In this document: positions 26,632-36,305 of the stretch, piece after piece
How the letters are laid out: each line of letters starts with the position of its first letter
How positions within the stretch are numbered: position 1 is the stretch's first letter
Origin: Thermosynechococcus sp. M98_K2018_005
Lineage (GTDB): Bacteria; Cyanobacteriota; Cyanobacteriia; Thermosynechococcales; Thermosynechococcaceae
NCBI RefSeq assembly: GCF_015295825.1
Contig: NZ_DVEH01000077.1
Span: forward strand, 1-51,171
Direction: 5' to 3'
Length of the DNA: 51,171 nucleotides
Translations under genes and position numbers: made by a program
The notes under the pieces: model-generated
What the model was told of the DNA's origin: nothing
The model's input: the letters and a program-made list of their open reading frames with translations, nothing else
Database searches by the model: none

Positions 26632-27273
26632 CTAGGCTTTATTGTACTGTTCTGCCAGCACCTGGGCGAACTTTGCGGCAAGGGCAGCCACCCACTGTTC
26701 ATCCTGCTGGGTATAGCTGCGGGGGGCATTGGTGCCGAGAATCATCACCGTTTGCTCATCCACGGGTTGGCAGATCACTCCTTGGGTATTGGGGGGCAAA
26801 TAGTCAAATTCAATGCGTCCGGGGTAAAGAGCCAAATTCACTAAATAGATGGGGCGTTGGGTTTGCAGTGCTCGCTGGACAATGGCACCCGTGGCCGTCA
26901 TCGGTTTCGGGCCGAGAATGCCGCGTCGCAAGAGGGGGCGATCGCCCTGCCAAATAACAATGGACTTTGTGGGCGTATTCGTCAGTAATGTGTAGGAGAG
27001 CCACGCCAGCTCTGTTTTCAGGGCAGCCTCCAGATCATCGGCAAGTTCAAATCCCTCTTCCCCTTCAAGGATCACCGCTTCCGGGGGACGGGGCTGCACC
27101 CGCTGCCAAATCAGCGTCGTCAAAATCAAGACTGCTGCAAGGATGACCCCCACGACATCGGCACGCGCTTGGGAAGGGGTCAGCATGGGGGTTAAGAGGC
27201 GATTGATGAGGAGAAGTGTGCCCCCCAACACCCCCGTTGCAAGGGGTAAATAGCGCAGAACTGGGTCATTCAT
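26632..27273 (-). CDS. Cofactor assembly of complex C subunit B (CCB2/CCB4-like)
   Basis: A 213-residue membrane protein that resembles the CCB2/CCB4 family, which in plants and algae attaches the c-type heme (heme cn) to cytochrome b6. Two hydrophobic helices lie at about 8-30 and 40-57. They are followed by a GAF-like soluble domain with LRRGILGPKP, RPIYLVNLALYPGR and DYLPPNTQGVICQPV. This assignment is from family pattern and is supported by the two downstream genes hemF and ccs1, both in heme handling. It is divergent from the L,D-transpeptidase gene. Confidence 0.75.
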   Translation of the reverse strand: MNDPVLRYLPLATGVLGGTLLLINRLLTPMLTPSQARADVVGVILAAVLILTTLIWQRVQPRPPEAVILEGEEGFELADDLEAALKTELAWLSYTLLTNTPTKSIVIWQGDRPLLRRGILGPKPMTATGAIVQRALQTQRPIYLVNLALYPGRIEFDYLPPNTQGVICQPVDEQTVMILGTNAPRSYTQQDEQWVAALAAKFAQVLAEQYNKA

Positions 27274-27360
27274 CTAAAATTTTGAAAAATTTTTCAGTAG
27301 CAACGTAGCTATCTATTATTCCCCAATGTCAATCTCATGGTGGTAGGAGTGGATAGAGCA

Positions 27361-27864
27361 ATGAAAGGACAGGGGTTCCTAAAAGCTGGCCAGCGATCGC
27401 TCGCGGTTGTTGGATTGGTGAGTTTGAGTCTTTTGGGTCGTCTCCCCTTTGCTCTCGCCACTGCTCCCCCACCTCCCCTACGCCTAGAAATCAGCCTATC
27501 GCGGCGCCAATTGACCCTCTATCAAGGACAAACTCCCCTGCGCCAGTATCCAGTGGCCGTCGGCCGACCTGGGTGGGAAACCCCCACGGGTCAATTTCAA
27601 GTTCGGGAGATGATTCGTGATCCTGCCTGGAAAAACCCCTTTACCGGGGCAGTGATTGCTGGCGGACATCCCCGCAACCCCTTGGGGCGGCGTTGGATTG
27701 GCTTTTGGAGTGATGGCACCAATTGGGTTGGATTGCATGGTACCCCCAATCCTGATTCCATTGGTCATGCGGTTTCCCACGGTTGCGTGCGTATGTACAA
27801 CCGCGATATTGAGGAGCTTTTTGAAAAAATAAAGCCGGGTGTACCTGTAATTGTTGTGCGCTAA
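27361..27864 (+). CDS. L,D-transpeptidase (YkuD family)
   Basis: Periplasmic enzyme that crosslinks peptidoglycan (3-3 bonds) or attaches proteins to it. From the ATG at 27361 (167 aa), a signal segment runs to about residue 35. The YkuD domain follows, with HGTPNPDSIGHAVSHGCVRM; the catalytic Cys is about C142. LYQGQTPLRQYPVAVGR and TPTGQF are also standard. An ATG at 27337 is an alternative that lengthens the basic N-terminus by eight residues. It ends with a 4-bp overlap with the convergent CPBP gene. Confidence 0.87.
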   Translation: MKGQGFLKAGQRSLAVVGLVSLSLLGRLPFALATAPPPPLRLEISLSRRQLTLYQGQTPLRQYPVAVGRPGWETPTGQFQVREMIRDPAWKNPFTGAVIAGGHPRNPLGRRWIGFWSDGTNWVGLHGTPNPDSIGHAVSHGCVRMYNRDIEELFEKIKPGVPVIVVR

Positions 27865-29225
27865 AAAGGGGCGACGAGGGCTGCGCCAAAAAAGACGACG
27901 GCGATCGCATCCACGAGACCATGAAGGAGAACGCCCGCCCAGAGGCGCTGGGTACAGGCAAAGATGAGGCAGTAAAAGAGCGAGGCCAAGGTTGCCATGA
28001 CGATATACACCGCTCGGTAGGCCATGAGGGGCAGTTGAATATCGGCATTCGGCTCATTGCCTACGTGGAGAAGGCCAAAAAGAAGCGAACAAATGAGAAT
28101 GGCACCCCAAGTAATGACCAGCGGCCGTTGGCGATCGCCCCCATAGTGCTGCAACCGATCCCGCACGAAAATCATCAAACCACTCCGAAAGAGCACTTCC
28201 TCAAAAATGCCCACCCGCATTGCAAAGAGTGTTACATAGACAAACACCTCCAGCGGCGAGGGGGTCAGGTTGAATTCCGCCAAGGGCAAAAAGCCCAATA
28301 GACTCCCCAAGGGCACCAGGGTCACCAAGGCCGCCAAGAACATTCCCGCCAATAAACGGGCATCGCGCCAGCGGGGTTCAAAGCTATAGCCAAAGTGCGC
28401 TCGCCCCAGCCCACTGCCGAAAATGATCACAAGAATAAACAGTTGCAGCGCCACAAAAGGGCCAAAGCGAAAGTAGGGCGTCGAGAACCAGTAGAGGCTA
28501 AAAAGCGAGACGGCAATGAAGGGAATGTCGTGTAGTCCCAATCCCGTGGGGGTTGTCCGTGGGGGGTGTCGCCGCTGCCAATCGCCCCAGGCACATAGGA
28601 ACAGATAGATAGGGGTAATGATGAATCCTTCCGTGTACGCTTTGGGGAAGGCTAGCGAAATCAGCCCACTGTGGCTGAGCAACAAATAAAGCGCTGCTCC
28701 ACTGATCCAAGCCCACAACACTGGTGCCGGTGTCCTATTCTGCCGCAAGAGGAAAGGAACGCGCACCATTGCCCAGACCCCCCCGAGAAAGATCAGCAAA
28801 TTCAGCGCCGGCTGATCGGCAAAGATCAAGTTCGTAAGAATCGGATGCCAACGAAAGCGGGTTGCCTGCGGAAGCACCAAGCCAATGGCAATGTACAGTC
28901 CCACACTCAGGAGTAACCGTGCCTGCCACCGTTGAGCCATCTTCTCAAAATCACGCTGGCCACTTGCCCACCACAGCACTGGGAAACCACCAATGATAAC
29001 GACAGCAGCGGACTCCACCAGACTTTCTAGCCATGGCCAAGGGGTTGCAGACAAATAGTGAAGATAAAGGAGTTGTGCCAAAAACCACAGCCCACAGGCA
29101 GCGATCGCCATCGGTTGCTCGCGCTTCGCAGAAAAGCGGGGTGAACGGAGAAAGGCTTGGGGTGCTCTGGTCAACCAATAACTGACCGTATTTTTAGGCT
29201 GGGTGGTGAGATGAGGCATCGGCAT
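27861..29225 (-). CDS. CPBP-family intramembrane glutamic protease
   Basis: A 454-residue polytopic protein with about ten hydrophobic helices. The C-terminal CPBP (Rce1-like, ABI) domain has the three motifs: E342-E343-VLFR, LLFGLLHVG (His), and LLHGLVDAI (His), all needed for intramembrane proteolysis. The long N-terminal half (about 1-230) is extra membrane sequence without a recognised motif. The substrate is unknown; relatives process prenylated proteins or peptides. It is divergent from pheS. Confidence 0.82.
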   Translation of the reverse strand: MPMPHLTTQPKNTVSYWLTRAPQAFLRSPRFSAKREQPMAIAACGLWFLAQLLYLHYLSATPWPWLESLVESAAVVIIGGFPVLWWASGQRDFEKMAQRWQARLLLSVGLYIAIGLVLPQATRFRWHPILTNLIFADQPALNLLIFLGGVWAMVRVPFLLRQNRTPAPVLWAWISGAALYLLLSHSGLISLAFPKAYTEGFIITPIYLFLCAWGDWQRRHPPRTTPTGLGLHDIPFIAVSLFSLYWFSTPYFRFGPFVALQLFILVIIFGSGLGRAHFGYSFEPRWRDARLLAGMFLAALVTLVPLGSLLGFLPLAEFNLTPSPLEVFVYVTLFAMRVGIFEEVLFRSGLMIFVRDRLQHYGGDRQRPLVITWGAILICSLLFGLLHVGNEPNADIQLPLMAYRAVYIVMATLASLFYCLIFACTQRLWAGVLLHGLVDAIAVVFFGAALVAPF

Positions 29226-29262
29226 TCTAGAACCATCGCGATCGCAACTGCGGGCATAGCGT

Positions 29263-29294
29263 TATAATCAAGGCTTATTCCCAGCCCGTGGGAA
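29263..29294 (+). promoter_or_regulatory. Putative -10 element and leader hairpin of pheS
   Basis: TATAAT at 29263-29268 is a consensus -10 hexamer (the -35 is weak). Ten bases later comes a perfect inverted repeat TTCCCA (29278-29283) / TGGGAA (29289-29294) with a 5-nt loop, which would sit near the 5' end of the transcript, about 57 nt before the pheS start. No T-box features are present. Confidence 0.5.
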
Positions 29295-29351
29295 TTTCTT
29301 GAGACGCCTCGTTAATGTTGATTTTTGCCTATCCCGCAACTGCATTTTGCC

Positions 29352-30362
29352 ATGACCACCCCCACCCTTGATCGTGATCGGCTGAGCCAACAACTCAAAG
29401 ATTTAGAAGCCCAAGCCTTGCAGGCGATCGCTGGAGCCAGCACCCTCGATACCCTAGAGCAACTGCGTGTTGCCTACTTGGGAAAAAAAGGCCAACTCTC
29501 ACAAATTCTCGCCCTTATGGGCAAGTTGCCCGCTAGCGATCGCCCCACCATCGGTACCCTCGCCAACACCCTCAAGGAAAAACTGCTCCAAGAACTAGAA
29601 GCCCGCCGCGAAACACTGCAAGCCGAAAAAATTGCTGCTCAACTGGCGGCTGAAAGCCTTGATGTAACCATGCCAGGCGTCTATCGTCCCCAAGGGCACA
29701 TTCATCCCCTCAATAGCACCATTGACCGCATCCTCGATATTTTTGTGGGTCTCGGCTATACCGTTGCCAATGGCCCCGAAATGGAAAGCGACTACTACAA
29801 CTTTGAGGCGCTGAATACACCTGCGGATCACCCAGCTCGCGATATGCAGGATACTTTTTACCTGCCCGATGGCAATCTCCTGCGCACCCACACCTCCTCG
29901 GTGCAGATTCGCCACATGGAACTCAATGATCCCCCCATTCGCATCGTTGCCCCCGGCCGCTGTTACCGTCGGGATACGGAGGATGCCACCCACGCGGCTG
30001 TGTTCCATCAGATTGAGATCTTGGCAGTGGATGAGGGGCTGACCTTTACAGACCTCAAGGGTACCGTCACGACGTTTCTGGCAGAACTTTTTGGCGATGT
30101 GCCCATTCGTTTCCGTGCCAGCTATTTCCCCTTTACAGAACCCTCGGCGGAGGTGGATGTGCAGTGGCAGGGACGCTGGTTAGAAGTGATGGGCTGTGGC
30201 ATGGTGGATCCCGCCGTTCTCAAAAATGTCGGCTACGATCCAGAGGTTTATACGGGCTTCGCTGCTGGCTTTGGCGTAGAGCGGTTTGCCATGGTGTTGC
30301 ATCAAATTGACGACATTCGCCGCTTTTACACCAGTGATCTGCGCTTTTTGCAACAGTTTTAG
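29352..30362 (+). CDS. pheS: Phenylalanine-tRNA ligase alpha subunit
   Basis: Catalytic alpha subunit of the alpha2-beta2 phenylalanyl-tRNA synthetase. From the ATG at 29352 it is 336 residues. The N-terminal coiled coil with YLGKKGQL is at about 35-55. The class II core has [13 protein letters not shown], the motif 2 stretch ending [21 protein letters not shown], and motif 3 [13 protein letters not shown]. An in-frame upstream ATG at 29325 is less likely because the family begins close to MTT...DRLSQQLK. The beta-subunit gene is not in this window. The parA-like gene follows 12 bp later. Confidence 0.95.
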   Translation: MTTPTLDRDRLSQQLKDLEAQALQAIAGASTLDTLEQLRVAYLGKKGQLSQILALMGKLPASDRPTIGTLANTLKEKLLQELEARRETLQAEKIAAQLAAESLDVTMPGVYRPQGHIHPLNSTIDRILDIFVGLGYTVANGPEMESDYYNFEALNTPADHPARDMQDTFYLPDGNLLRTHTSSVQIRHMELNDPPIRIVAPGRCYRRDTEDATHAAVFHQIEILAVDEGLTFTDLKGTVTTFLAELFGDVPIRFRASYFPFTEPSAEVDVQWQGRWLEVMGCGMVDPAVLKNVGYDPEVYTGFAAGFGVERFAMVLHQIDDIRRFYTSDLRFLQQF

Positions 30363-30374
30363 GAGGGCAGAACC

Positions 30375-31010
30375 TTGGCTGAACCCCGTCTGCTCGCTGT
30401 CCTTAACGGTAAGGGAGGCGTTGGCAAAACCACAACGGCCATCAACCTAGCAGCCACCTATGCTGAGCAGTACAAAGTGTTGTTAGTGGATACGGATCCC
30501 CAAGCCTCGGCAACGTGGTGGTTTCAGCGCAGTGGCCAATCCATGGGCTTTGATCTCGCGCAGGAGGTCAACCCAAAACTCCTCAGCCATGTGCGCAAGC
30601 TCTCTAGCTATGACCTGATTGTTGTCGACACGCCGCCGGCCTTAGCCTCCAGTGCCCTAGCGGCGGTGGTACCGATCGCCGACTATCTGGTGCTGCCCAC
30701 CCCCCCCGCCCCCATTGACCTTGCCGCCCTCATTGAAACAGTGAAGCAAGTGGTGCAACCGTCTAAGGTTCCTCACCGCGTCCTGCTCACCCGCGTTGAT
30801 CCCCGCTGTGTCAATGAAGCCCTCGAAGCCCAAAATACGCTCTTGCAGTTGGGGGTGGCGGCCTGTCATTCCTTTATTCGCGCCTACAAAGCCCATGAAC
30901 GGGCGGCTCTCGATGGGGTTCCCATTACCCAATGGAAGGGCAAACAGGCGAAGGAAGCCCAAGCAGATTACCGTCGCGTTGCTGAAGAGTTACAACGGGA
31001 CTGGCAATAG
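30375..31010 (+). CDS. ParA-family ATPase
   Basis: A 211-residue small ParA/MinD-type ATPase. The deviant Walker [11 protein letters not shown] (11-20) includes the signature Lys K13, and [10 protein letters not shown] and VVDTPPAL follow. No N-terminal DNA-binding extension is present, so it is an orphan-type ParA, which may position a cellular cargo. It starts at TTG 30375, supported by AGGAGGG at 30361-30367 overlapping the pheS stop. No ParB partner is adjacent. A perfect GGGGCGATCGCCCC palindrome (31010-31023) directly after the stop could act as a weak terminator. Confidence 0.85.
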   Translation: MAEPRLLAVLNGKGGVGKTTTAINLAATYAEQYKVLLVDTDPQASATWWFQRSGQSMGFDLAQEVNPKLLSHVRKLSSYDLIVVDTPPALASSALAAVVPIADYLVLPTPPAPIDLAALIETVKQVVQPSKVPHRVLLTRVDPRCVNEALEAQNTLLQLGVAACHSFIRAYKAHERAALDGVPITQWKGKQAKEAQADYRRVAEELQRDWQ

Positions 31011-31146
31011 GGGCGATCGCCCCAACGGTATCCGTATCAAAAGTAACCAAAGAACCAAACGCGAATCTGTACTCTAAAATCTAGATCCGCACATAAAACT
31101 GCTTTCCCTGACATTCTCTGTGTTTGTAAATTGAGGTCAAAATAGC

Positions 31147-33753
31147 GTGGACACAACCGTACTCAGCCAATACCGTCAGCAAACCCAAGAACGTGCTGCC
31201 TTGGGAATTCCCCCCTTACCTCTGACGGCGGCAGAAACTTCGGCGGTCTGTGATCTGCTGCAAGACCCCCCAGCGGGAGAGGAAGAATACCTATTGCACC
31301 TGATTCGCGATCGCGTGCCCCCCGGTGTCGATGAAGCGGCCTACATTAAAGCGGGCTTTTTGACAGCGATCGCCAAAGGAGAACTCACCAGTCCCCTCAT
31401 CACCCCTGTTGCAGCGGTGGAACTCTTAGGGACAATGCTGGGGGGCTACAACGTTCAATCCCTCATTGAGCTGCTGCGCCACAAGAACCCAGAACTTGCC
31501 CGTGCGGCGGCCACTGCCCTCAGCCATACCCTCTTGGTCTATGATGCCTTTCACGATGTTCAAGACCTGATGCACCAAGGGAACACCTATGCCCGGCAAG
31601 TGATGGCATCTTGGGCTAATGGTGACTGGTTTACCTGCCGTGAACCCCTTCCAGAAGCAATTACCGTCACTGTCTTCAAAGTGGCGGGTGAAACCAACAC
31701 CGATGATCTTTCCCCTGCCCCCCATGCCACCACTCGCCCCGATATTCCGCTGCACGCCACGGTGATGCTGGAAAGCCGCTTGCCGGGGGCACTGCAAATC
31801 ATTGCTGAGCTGAAACAAAAAGGCTATCCCCTTGCCTTTGTCGGTGATGTTGTCGGCACCGGTTCCTCCCGCAAGTCCGCCACCAACTCTGTGATTTGGC
31901 ACATTGGTCGCGACATTCCCTACGTCCCCAATAAGCGCACAGGGGGCGTCTGTCTCGGTGGCAAAATTGCGCCCATTTTCTTCAACACCATGGAGGACTC
32001 CGGCGCGCTGCCCATTGAGTGCGATGTTAGCCAAATGAATATGGGGGAGGTGATCACAATCTACCCCTACCGAGGCGAAATCACCAATGACGCGGGGGAG
32101 GTGATTAGTCACTTTACTCTCAAGCCCGATACCCTCTTGGACGAAGTGCGGGCGGGGGGTCGCATTTCCCTTCTGATTGGGCGTACCCTCACCGACAAAG
32201 CGCGGGCTGCCCTTGGCCTAGAACCCAGTCCCCTCTTTACTCGTCCCAAGCCCCCTGTCGAGAGCAGTAAGGGCTATACCTTGGCGCAAAAGATTGTCGG
32301 TAAAGCCTGTGGTCTCCCCGGCGTCCGCCCCGGCACCTACTGTGAACCCGTGATGACAACGGTCGGCTCGCAGGATACGACAGGTCCAATGACCCGCGAT
32401 GAACTCAAGGAGCTGGCCTGCCTTGGCTTTGGTGCCGACTTGGTATTGCAAAGTTTCTGCCATACGGCGGCCTATCCCAAGCCCGTTGACATCAAAACCC
32501 ACAAAGAACTGCCGGACTTTATTACCTCGCGGGGGGGCGTCTCACTGCGACCGGGGGATGGCATTATCCACTCTTGGCTCAACCGTATGCTGCTGCCCGA
32601 TACCGTAGGCACGGGGGGTGATTCCCATACCCGTTTTCCCTTGGGCATTTCGTTCCCAGCAGGTTCTGGCTTGGTCGCCTTTGCCGCGGCTTTGGGGGTG
32701 ATGCCTTTGGATATGCCGGAGTCGGTGCTAGTGCGCTTCAAAGGTTCGTTGCAGCCGGGGGTGACGCTGCGGGACATTGTCAATGCCATTCCCTATGTGG
32801 CTATTCAGCAGGATAAGCTCACCATTGCCAAGGAGAATAAAAAGAATGTTTTCTCCGGACGGATCATGGAAATGGAGGGGCTGCCAGACTTGCAACTGGA
32901 GCAGGCTTTTGAACTGACCGACGCCACAGCGGAGCGATCGGCAGCAGGGTGCACGATTAAACTCAGTGAAGACACCGTGGCAACATACCTGCGATCGAAC
33001 GTAGCCCTCCTGAAAAACATGGTGGCTCGGGGCTATGGCGATCCTCGTACGATCCTACGGCGGGTGAAAAAGATGGAAGCATGGCTGGCTAATCCCAGTC
33101 TTCTCGCGGCGGATGCGGATGCCGAGTATGCCGATGTGATTGAGGTCGATCTCGATCAGATCAAGGAACCCCTTGTGGCTGCCCCCAATGACCCCGACAA
33201 TATCAAAACCCTCTCAGAATGTGCCGGCGATCCAGTGCAGGAGGTCTTTATTGGCTCCTGTATGACCAATATTGGCCACTACCGTGCCGCTGCCAAGGTG
33301 CTTGAAGGAGAGGGGGCTGTGAAGGTTCGCCTCTGGATTGCACCTCCCACCCGTATGGATGAGCAGCAGTTGCGCGAAGAGGGCTATTACAGTATTTTTG
33401 CTGCTGCTGGGGCACGCATGGAGATGCCGGGCTGCTCTCTGTGCATGGGCAACCAAGCCCGCGTTGCTGATAACACCACGGTTTTCTCCACCTCCACACG
33501 AAACTTTAATAACCGCATGGGCAAAGGGGCACGGGTCTATCTTGGTTCTGCAGAGCTAGCAGCAGTTTGTGCCCTACTGGGGCGCATTCCCACCCGCGAG
33601 GAGTACCTAGAGATTGTGACGCGGAAAATTGATCCCTTTGCAGCGGATCTCTATCGCTACCTGTACTTTGACCAAATTCCCGACTACGAAAACCAAGGCC
33701 GTCTCATTTCGAAGGAGGAGGAAGCGAAGCTATTAGCCAGTATTGGCGGCTAG
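31147..33753 (+). CDS. acnB: Aconitate hydratase B
   Basis: Interconverts citrate and isocitrate in the TCA cycle and holds a [4Fe-4S] cluster. The 868-residue protein has the AcnB order: an N-terminal HEAT-like domain (about 1-160), the swivel domain ([26 protein letters not shown]), and the catalytic part with [23 protein letters not shown], and GCSLCMGNQ, which supply the cluster cysteines. It starts at GTG 31147, with GAGGTC about 10 bases before. Its TAG stop shares CTAG with the convergent crcB stop. Confidence 0.95.
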   Translation: MDTTVLSQYRQQTQERAALGIPPLPLTAAETSAVCDLLQDPPAGEEEYLLHLIRDRVPPGVDEAAYIKAGFLTAIAKGELTSPLITPVAAVELLGTMLGGYNVQSLIELLRHKNPELARAAATALSHTLLVYDAFHDVQDLMHQGNTYARQVMASWANGDWFTCREPLPEAITVTVFKVAGETNTDDLSPAPHATTRPDIPLHATVMLESRLPGALQIIAELKQKGYPLAFVGDVVGTGSSRKSATNSVIWHIGRDIPYVPNKRTGGVCLGGKIAPIFFNTMEDSGALPIECDVSQMNMGEVITIYPYRGEITNDAGEVISHFTLKPDTLLDEVRAGGRISLLIGRTLTDKARAALGLEPSPLFTRPKPPVESSKGYTLAQKIVGKACGLPGVRPGTYCEPVMTTVGSQDTTGPMTRDELKELACLGFGADLVLQSFCHTAAYPKPVDIKTHKELPDFITSRGGVSLRPGDGIIHSWLNRMLLPDTVGTGGDSHTRFPLGISFPAGSGLVAFAAALGVMPLDMPESVLVRFKGSLQPGVTLRDIVNAIPYVAIQQDKLTIAKENKKNVFSGRIMEMEGLPDLQLEQAFELTDATAERSAAGCTIKLSEDTVATYLRSNVALLKNMVARGYGDPRTILRRVKKMEAWLANPSLLAADADAEYADVIEVDLDQIKEPLVAAPNDPDNIKTLSECAGDPVQEVFIGSCMTNIGHYRAAAKVLEGEGAVKVRLWIAPPTRMDEQQLREEGYYSIFAAAGARMEMPGCSLCMGNQARVADNTTVFSTSTRNFNNRMGKGARVYLGSAELAAVCALLGRIPTREEYLEIVTRKIDPFAADLYRYLYFDQIPDYENQGRLISKEEEAKLLASIGG

Positions 33754-34139
33754 CCCTTGATCTCAACCCAATGGGAGAAAGCGATACCGGCTTCCACAAA
33801 AAGAAAGCCGAGGATAGGCGTACTGAGCCAATAGAACCACGCAATCCGAGGATAGCCTTCGCGGCGCAGGTTTGATACCTCGAAGGTAAATGTGGCAAAG
33901 GTGGTCAAAGACCCCAAAAAACCGACGGTGATGCCATCGCTAAGCCATTGCGGTGCCCCCCAACGGGCTAAAATATGGCTCAAAAAGCCCATGAGAAAGG
34001 CACCCATGAGATTCACACTCAGGGTACCCAAGACGGGAGTGCCAAAGCGGCGATCGCTCCATAAACCGACGTAGTAGCGTGTCAAAGCGCCGGCCACGGC
34101 CCCAAGGGCGATCGCCAACAGTCCTTCAGGTGAGATCAT
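33750..34139 (-). CDS. crcB: Fluoride channel subunit CrcB/Fluc (second copy)
   Basis: A 129-residue four-helix protein that exports fluoride as a dual-topology dimer. It has the conserved Asn in LSVNLMGAF and the motif [15 protein letters not shown] with the phenylalanine/threonine track. It overlaps the first crcB copy by 14 bp, so translation is coupled. Two adjacent paralogues often form a heterodimer with opposite membrane orientation; that is family knowledge, not seen here. Confidence 0.88.
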   Translation of the reverse strand: MISPEGLLAIALGAVAGALTRYYVGLWSDRRFGTPVLGTLSVNLMGAFLMGFLSHILARWGAPQWLSDGITVGFLGSLTTFATFTFEVSNLRREGYPRIAWFYWLSTPILGFLFVEAGIAFSHWVEIKG

Positions 34140-34557
34140 CCCACTTCTCCCAATAGGCTAACCCCCGCAGCATGAGGCGGCTGCCCAACTCCAAGGCCAG
34201 TAATCCCAGTCCCGTACTGCCGAGCCAGTAAAAACCCTCGACTGCCGCATCCCTAATCCCCAAGAGCTTGTCGTTATCCAACTCGTAGGATGAAAAGGTT
34301 GTGTAAGAACCAATAAATCCCGTTGTTAATAGCAAGCGCAAATCGGGGTGCAGTACAAACGCGCGGGCAAAGGCAAGGGGAGCAATCACCCCCAGCAAAA
34401 AACAGCCAGTGACATTCACGATCAACGTGGCAAAGGGCACATTACCCGCAAGATAGGGTTCCAAATAGGCCTCCAGTAAGCAGCGACTCCAGGCACCGGG
34501 GATGGCTCCAAGACTAACGGCCAACGCAGGGCGCAACCGAGGATGCATCGAGATCAT
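34126..34557 (-). CDS. crcB: Fluoride channel subunit CrcB/Fluc (first copy)
   Basis: A 143-residue paralogue of the next gene, with four helices. The pore motif reads GFIGSYTTFSSYE and the conserved Asn is in LIVNVTGCFLLG. It differs enough from the second copy to suggest an obligate heterodimer (inference). Its start overlaps the antiporter stop by 4 bp (34554-34557), which places it second in a three-gene unit. No convincing fluoride riboswitch was found upstream of the unit. Confidence 0.88.
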   Translation of the reverse strand: MISMHPRLRPALAVSLGAIPGAWSRCLLEAYLEPYLAGNVPFATLIVNVTGCFLLGVIAPLAFARAFVLHPDLRLLLTTGFIGSYTTFSSYELDNDKLLGIRDAAVEGFYWLGSTGLGLLALELGSRLMLRGLAYWEKWDDLT

Positions 34558-36167
34558 GAGCGTGGCTCCTCCACAATCAACACGGGTCGAGTTGAGGTCT
34601 CAAGAATACTCTGACATACAGACCCCATGAGGACACGCTTGAGACCCTTTTGACCATGTTTGCCAAGAATGATTTCAGTCACGTTGTACAGGGCGGCGGT
34701 ATCCAAAATGGCTTCGGTAATCGGGCCAGCGGTCACAATGAAACGATAGCGAATGTCTGCGAGGTACTGCTTCATTTGCGCTTCGAGTGTGGCCACTGCC
34801 TTGGGGTCAGGTAGGTCCTGCACATGGAGCACAATCACTTCCGCATCGGCACGCCGCGCTAATTCCGCCGTCTTTTGGAGAACATAGGGGGTGACACTCG
34901 AAACATCCACCGGTGCTAAGAGAACAACCCGTGGTTGCAGCAGGACTTTGGTGGGATCCACCGCGCCCTTTTGCAGAAGTTTTGGCGCAAACGTGGGAAT
35001 TGCCCATGCCCCCAAGGGAGCCGTAATCAGGATCGAGAGGACAGCGATCGCCAGCATCGTTTCACCCCCCGCCACCCCAGCGGATAAGGGCAAAGCACCG
35101 ATCGCCGCTTGCACCGTTGCCTTTGCGGAGTTCCCCGGCAGCAAAAAGAGGCGTTCTGAGAGTGTCCAATTACTGCCAAGGGTGGAAAGATACCAACCCA
35201 TGCCCCGCCCAATCAAGGTACCCACCGCTAATATCACCAAACCCACACCAAGGGAACTTTGCAATACCCCCAACTGGACACTGGCACCCAACAGCACAAA
35301 GAGAAAAATCTCTGCCACCTGCCACAGCACATCAAAGCCCCCCCGCAATTGCCGCGCTAGAGGCGCATCCATCTCAATCAAGAAAAACCCTGCACTCATA
35401 ACCGCAAGGTAGCCAGAAAACAAGGGCAGGCGATCGGCCAAGCCCACTGCTCCCAAGGCCACTGCTGCTGCCACGAGGGTTGTTTGTACCCGATTTTGAC
35501 TCCAGTTTTGCTTGACCAACAAAAAGACCAGCGCCCATGCCAAGCCATAGCCCACGATCAAGCCCCCCCCAATTTCAAGGAGTGCCTGCACACTCACCCC
35601 CAAGGCTGGCGGCAAAGCCCCTAGGAATCCTCCCTCATGCTCAGACCCCATCAGCAAACTAAACAGCAGCAGCACCACAACATCGGAAATGGCACTGCCC
35701 GAGAGAATCGCATCACTAATCCCCTTGTCCACACCCCAGCCCAAACTTTTTAGCCGTAGCATGCCCGGCACAATGACAGCCGGGGACTCTGGTGCCACGA
35801 TCGCCCCCAGCAATAGCCCTTGGCGCAAATCAAATCCCAGTAGCAGCATGGCCACCCCGGCCACAACTGCCATTTCACACAGTGCGGGTAATACACCGAG
35901 GCGTAGCGCCACTGTGCCCTGTTGTGCCAATTTTTGGCGATCCAAGCCTAGCCCCGCCTTCATCAAAATCACCATCACCGCCACGGCCCGAAAGATGGGG
36001 GCTGCCCTTAGGACATCGGTTTGCAACAGATTCAAGACCGCAGGCCCGAGGACAATCCCCACAAGAATCATGCCGATCAAGGCCGGCGCCCCCAGTCGCC
36101 GCGCCAACTGCCCTGCCAAGAATCCCAGCAGGAGAATAAGGGCAAGGGTTTCTAGAATGGCTGACAT
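34554..36167 (-). CDS. CPA2-type cation/proton antiporter with C-terminal universal-stress domain
   Basis: A membrane antiporter of 537 residues from the ATG at 36167 (542 from 36182). Twelve or so hydrophobic helices fill the first 390 residues, with the core motif GAIVAPESPAVIVPGM and GLGLDRQKL typical of the CPA2 (KefB/NapA-like) group. The last 130 residues form a universal-stress-protein-like domain: VLLAPVDVSSV, EVIVLHVQ, TEIILGKHGQKGL and MGSVCQSILETS, the last resembling the nucleotide-binding GS loop. It is the first gene of the unit with both crcB genes, so a role in ion balance during fluoride export is likely (inference). Confidence 0.82.
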   Translation of the reverse strand: MSAILETLALILLLGFLAGQLARRLGAPALIGMILVGIVLGPAVLNLLQTDVLRAAPIFRAVAVMVILMKAGLGLDRQKLAQQGTVALRLGVLPALCEMAVVAGVAMLLLGFDLRQGLLLGAIVAPESPAVIVPGMLRLKSLGWGVDKGISDAILSGSAISDVVVLLLFSLLMGSEHEGGFLGALPPALGVSVQALLEIGGGLIVGYGLAWALVFLLVKQNWSQNRVQTTLVAAAVALGAVGLADRLPLFSGYLAVMSAGFFLIEMDAPLARQLRGGFDVLWQVAEIFLFVLLGASVQLGVLQSSLGVGLVILAVGTLIGRGMGWYLSTLGSNWTLSERLFLLPGNSAKATVQAAIGALPLSAGVAGGETMLAIAVLSILITAPLGAWAIPTFAPKLLQKGAVDPTKVLLQPRVVLLAPVDVSSVTPYVLQKTAELARRADAEVIVLHVQDLPDPKAVATLEAQMKQYLADIRYRFIVTAGPITEAILDTAALYNVTEIILGKHGQKGLKRVLMGSVCQSILETSTRPVLIVEEPRS

Positions 36168-36271
36168 CGCTGCAAACCTCACTGGGACACCGCACCCTAC
36201 CCTATCGGATCATTAGGTTGATTTCCAATCCTCGGCGTCCCTAGCGATCGCCGCAAATCCCTTATATGCTC

Positions 36272-36282
36272 TATAGTGCTTG
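36272..36282 (+). promoter_or_regulatory. Putative -10 region of the Anbu gene
   Basis: TATAGTGCTTG at 36272-36282 lies 24 bases before the start codon and is identical to the 11 bases at 51-61 upstream of ssb. TATAGT may be the -10 hexamer; the -35 region is not clear. Confidence 0.3.
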
Positions 36283-36305
36283 GTTATTGGCGGAGCATCA
36301 GCAAG

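Noticed and set aside
31426-32112. Long open frame antisense to acnB
   Set aside because: It is fully inside a strongly supported gene and its translation has no domain or signal; it is a shadow frame.
36183-36305. Possible fluoride riboswitch before the antiporter-crcB operon (GGCG...CGCC hairpin followed by AATGATCC on the minus strand)
   Set aside because: The pseudoknot pairing and the conserved CUGAUG segment of the crcB motif could not be matched; only a general resemblance remains.
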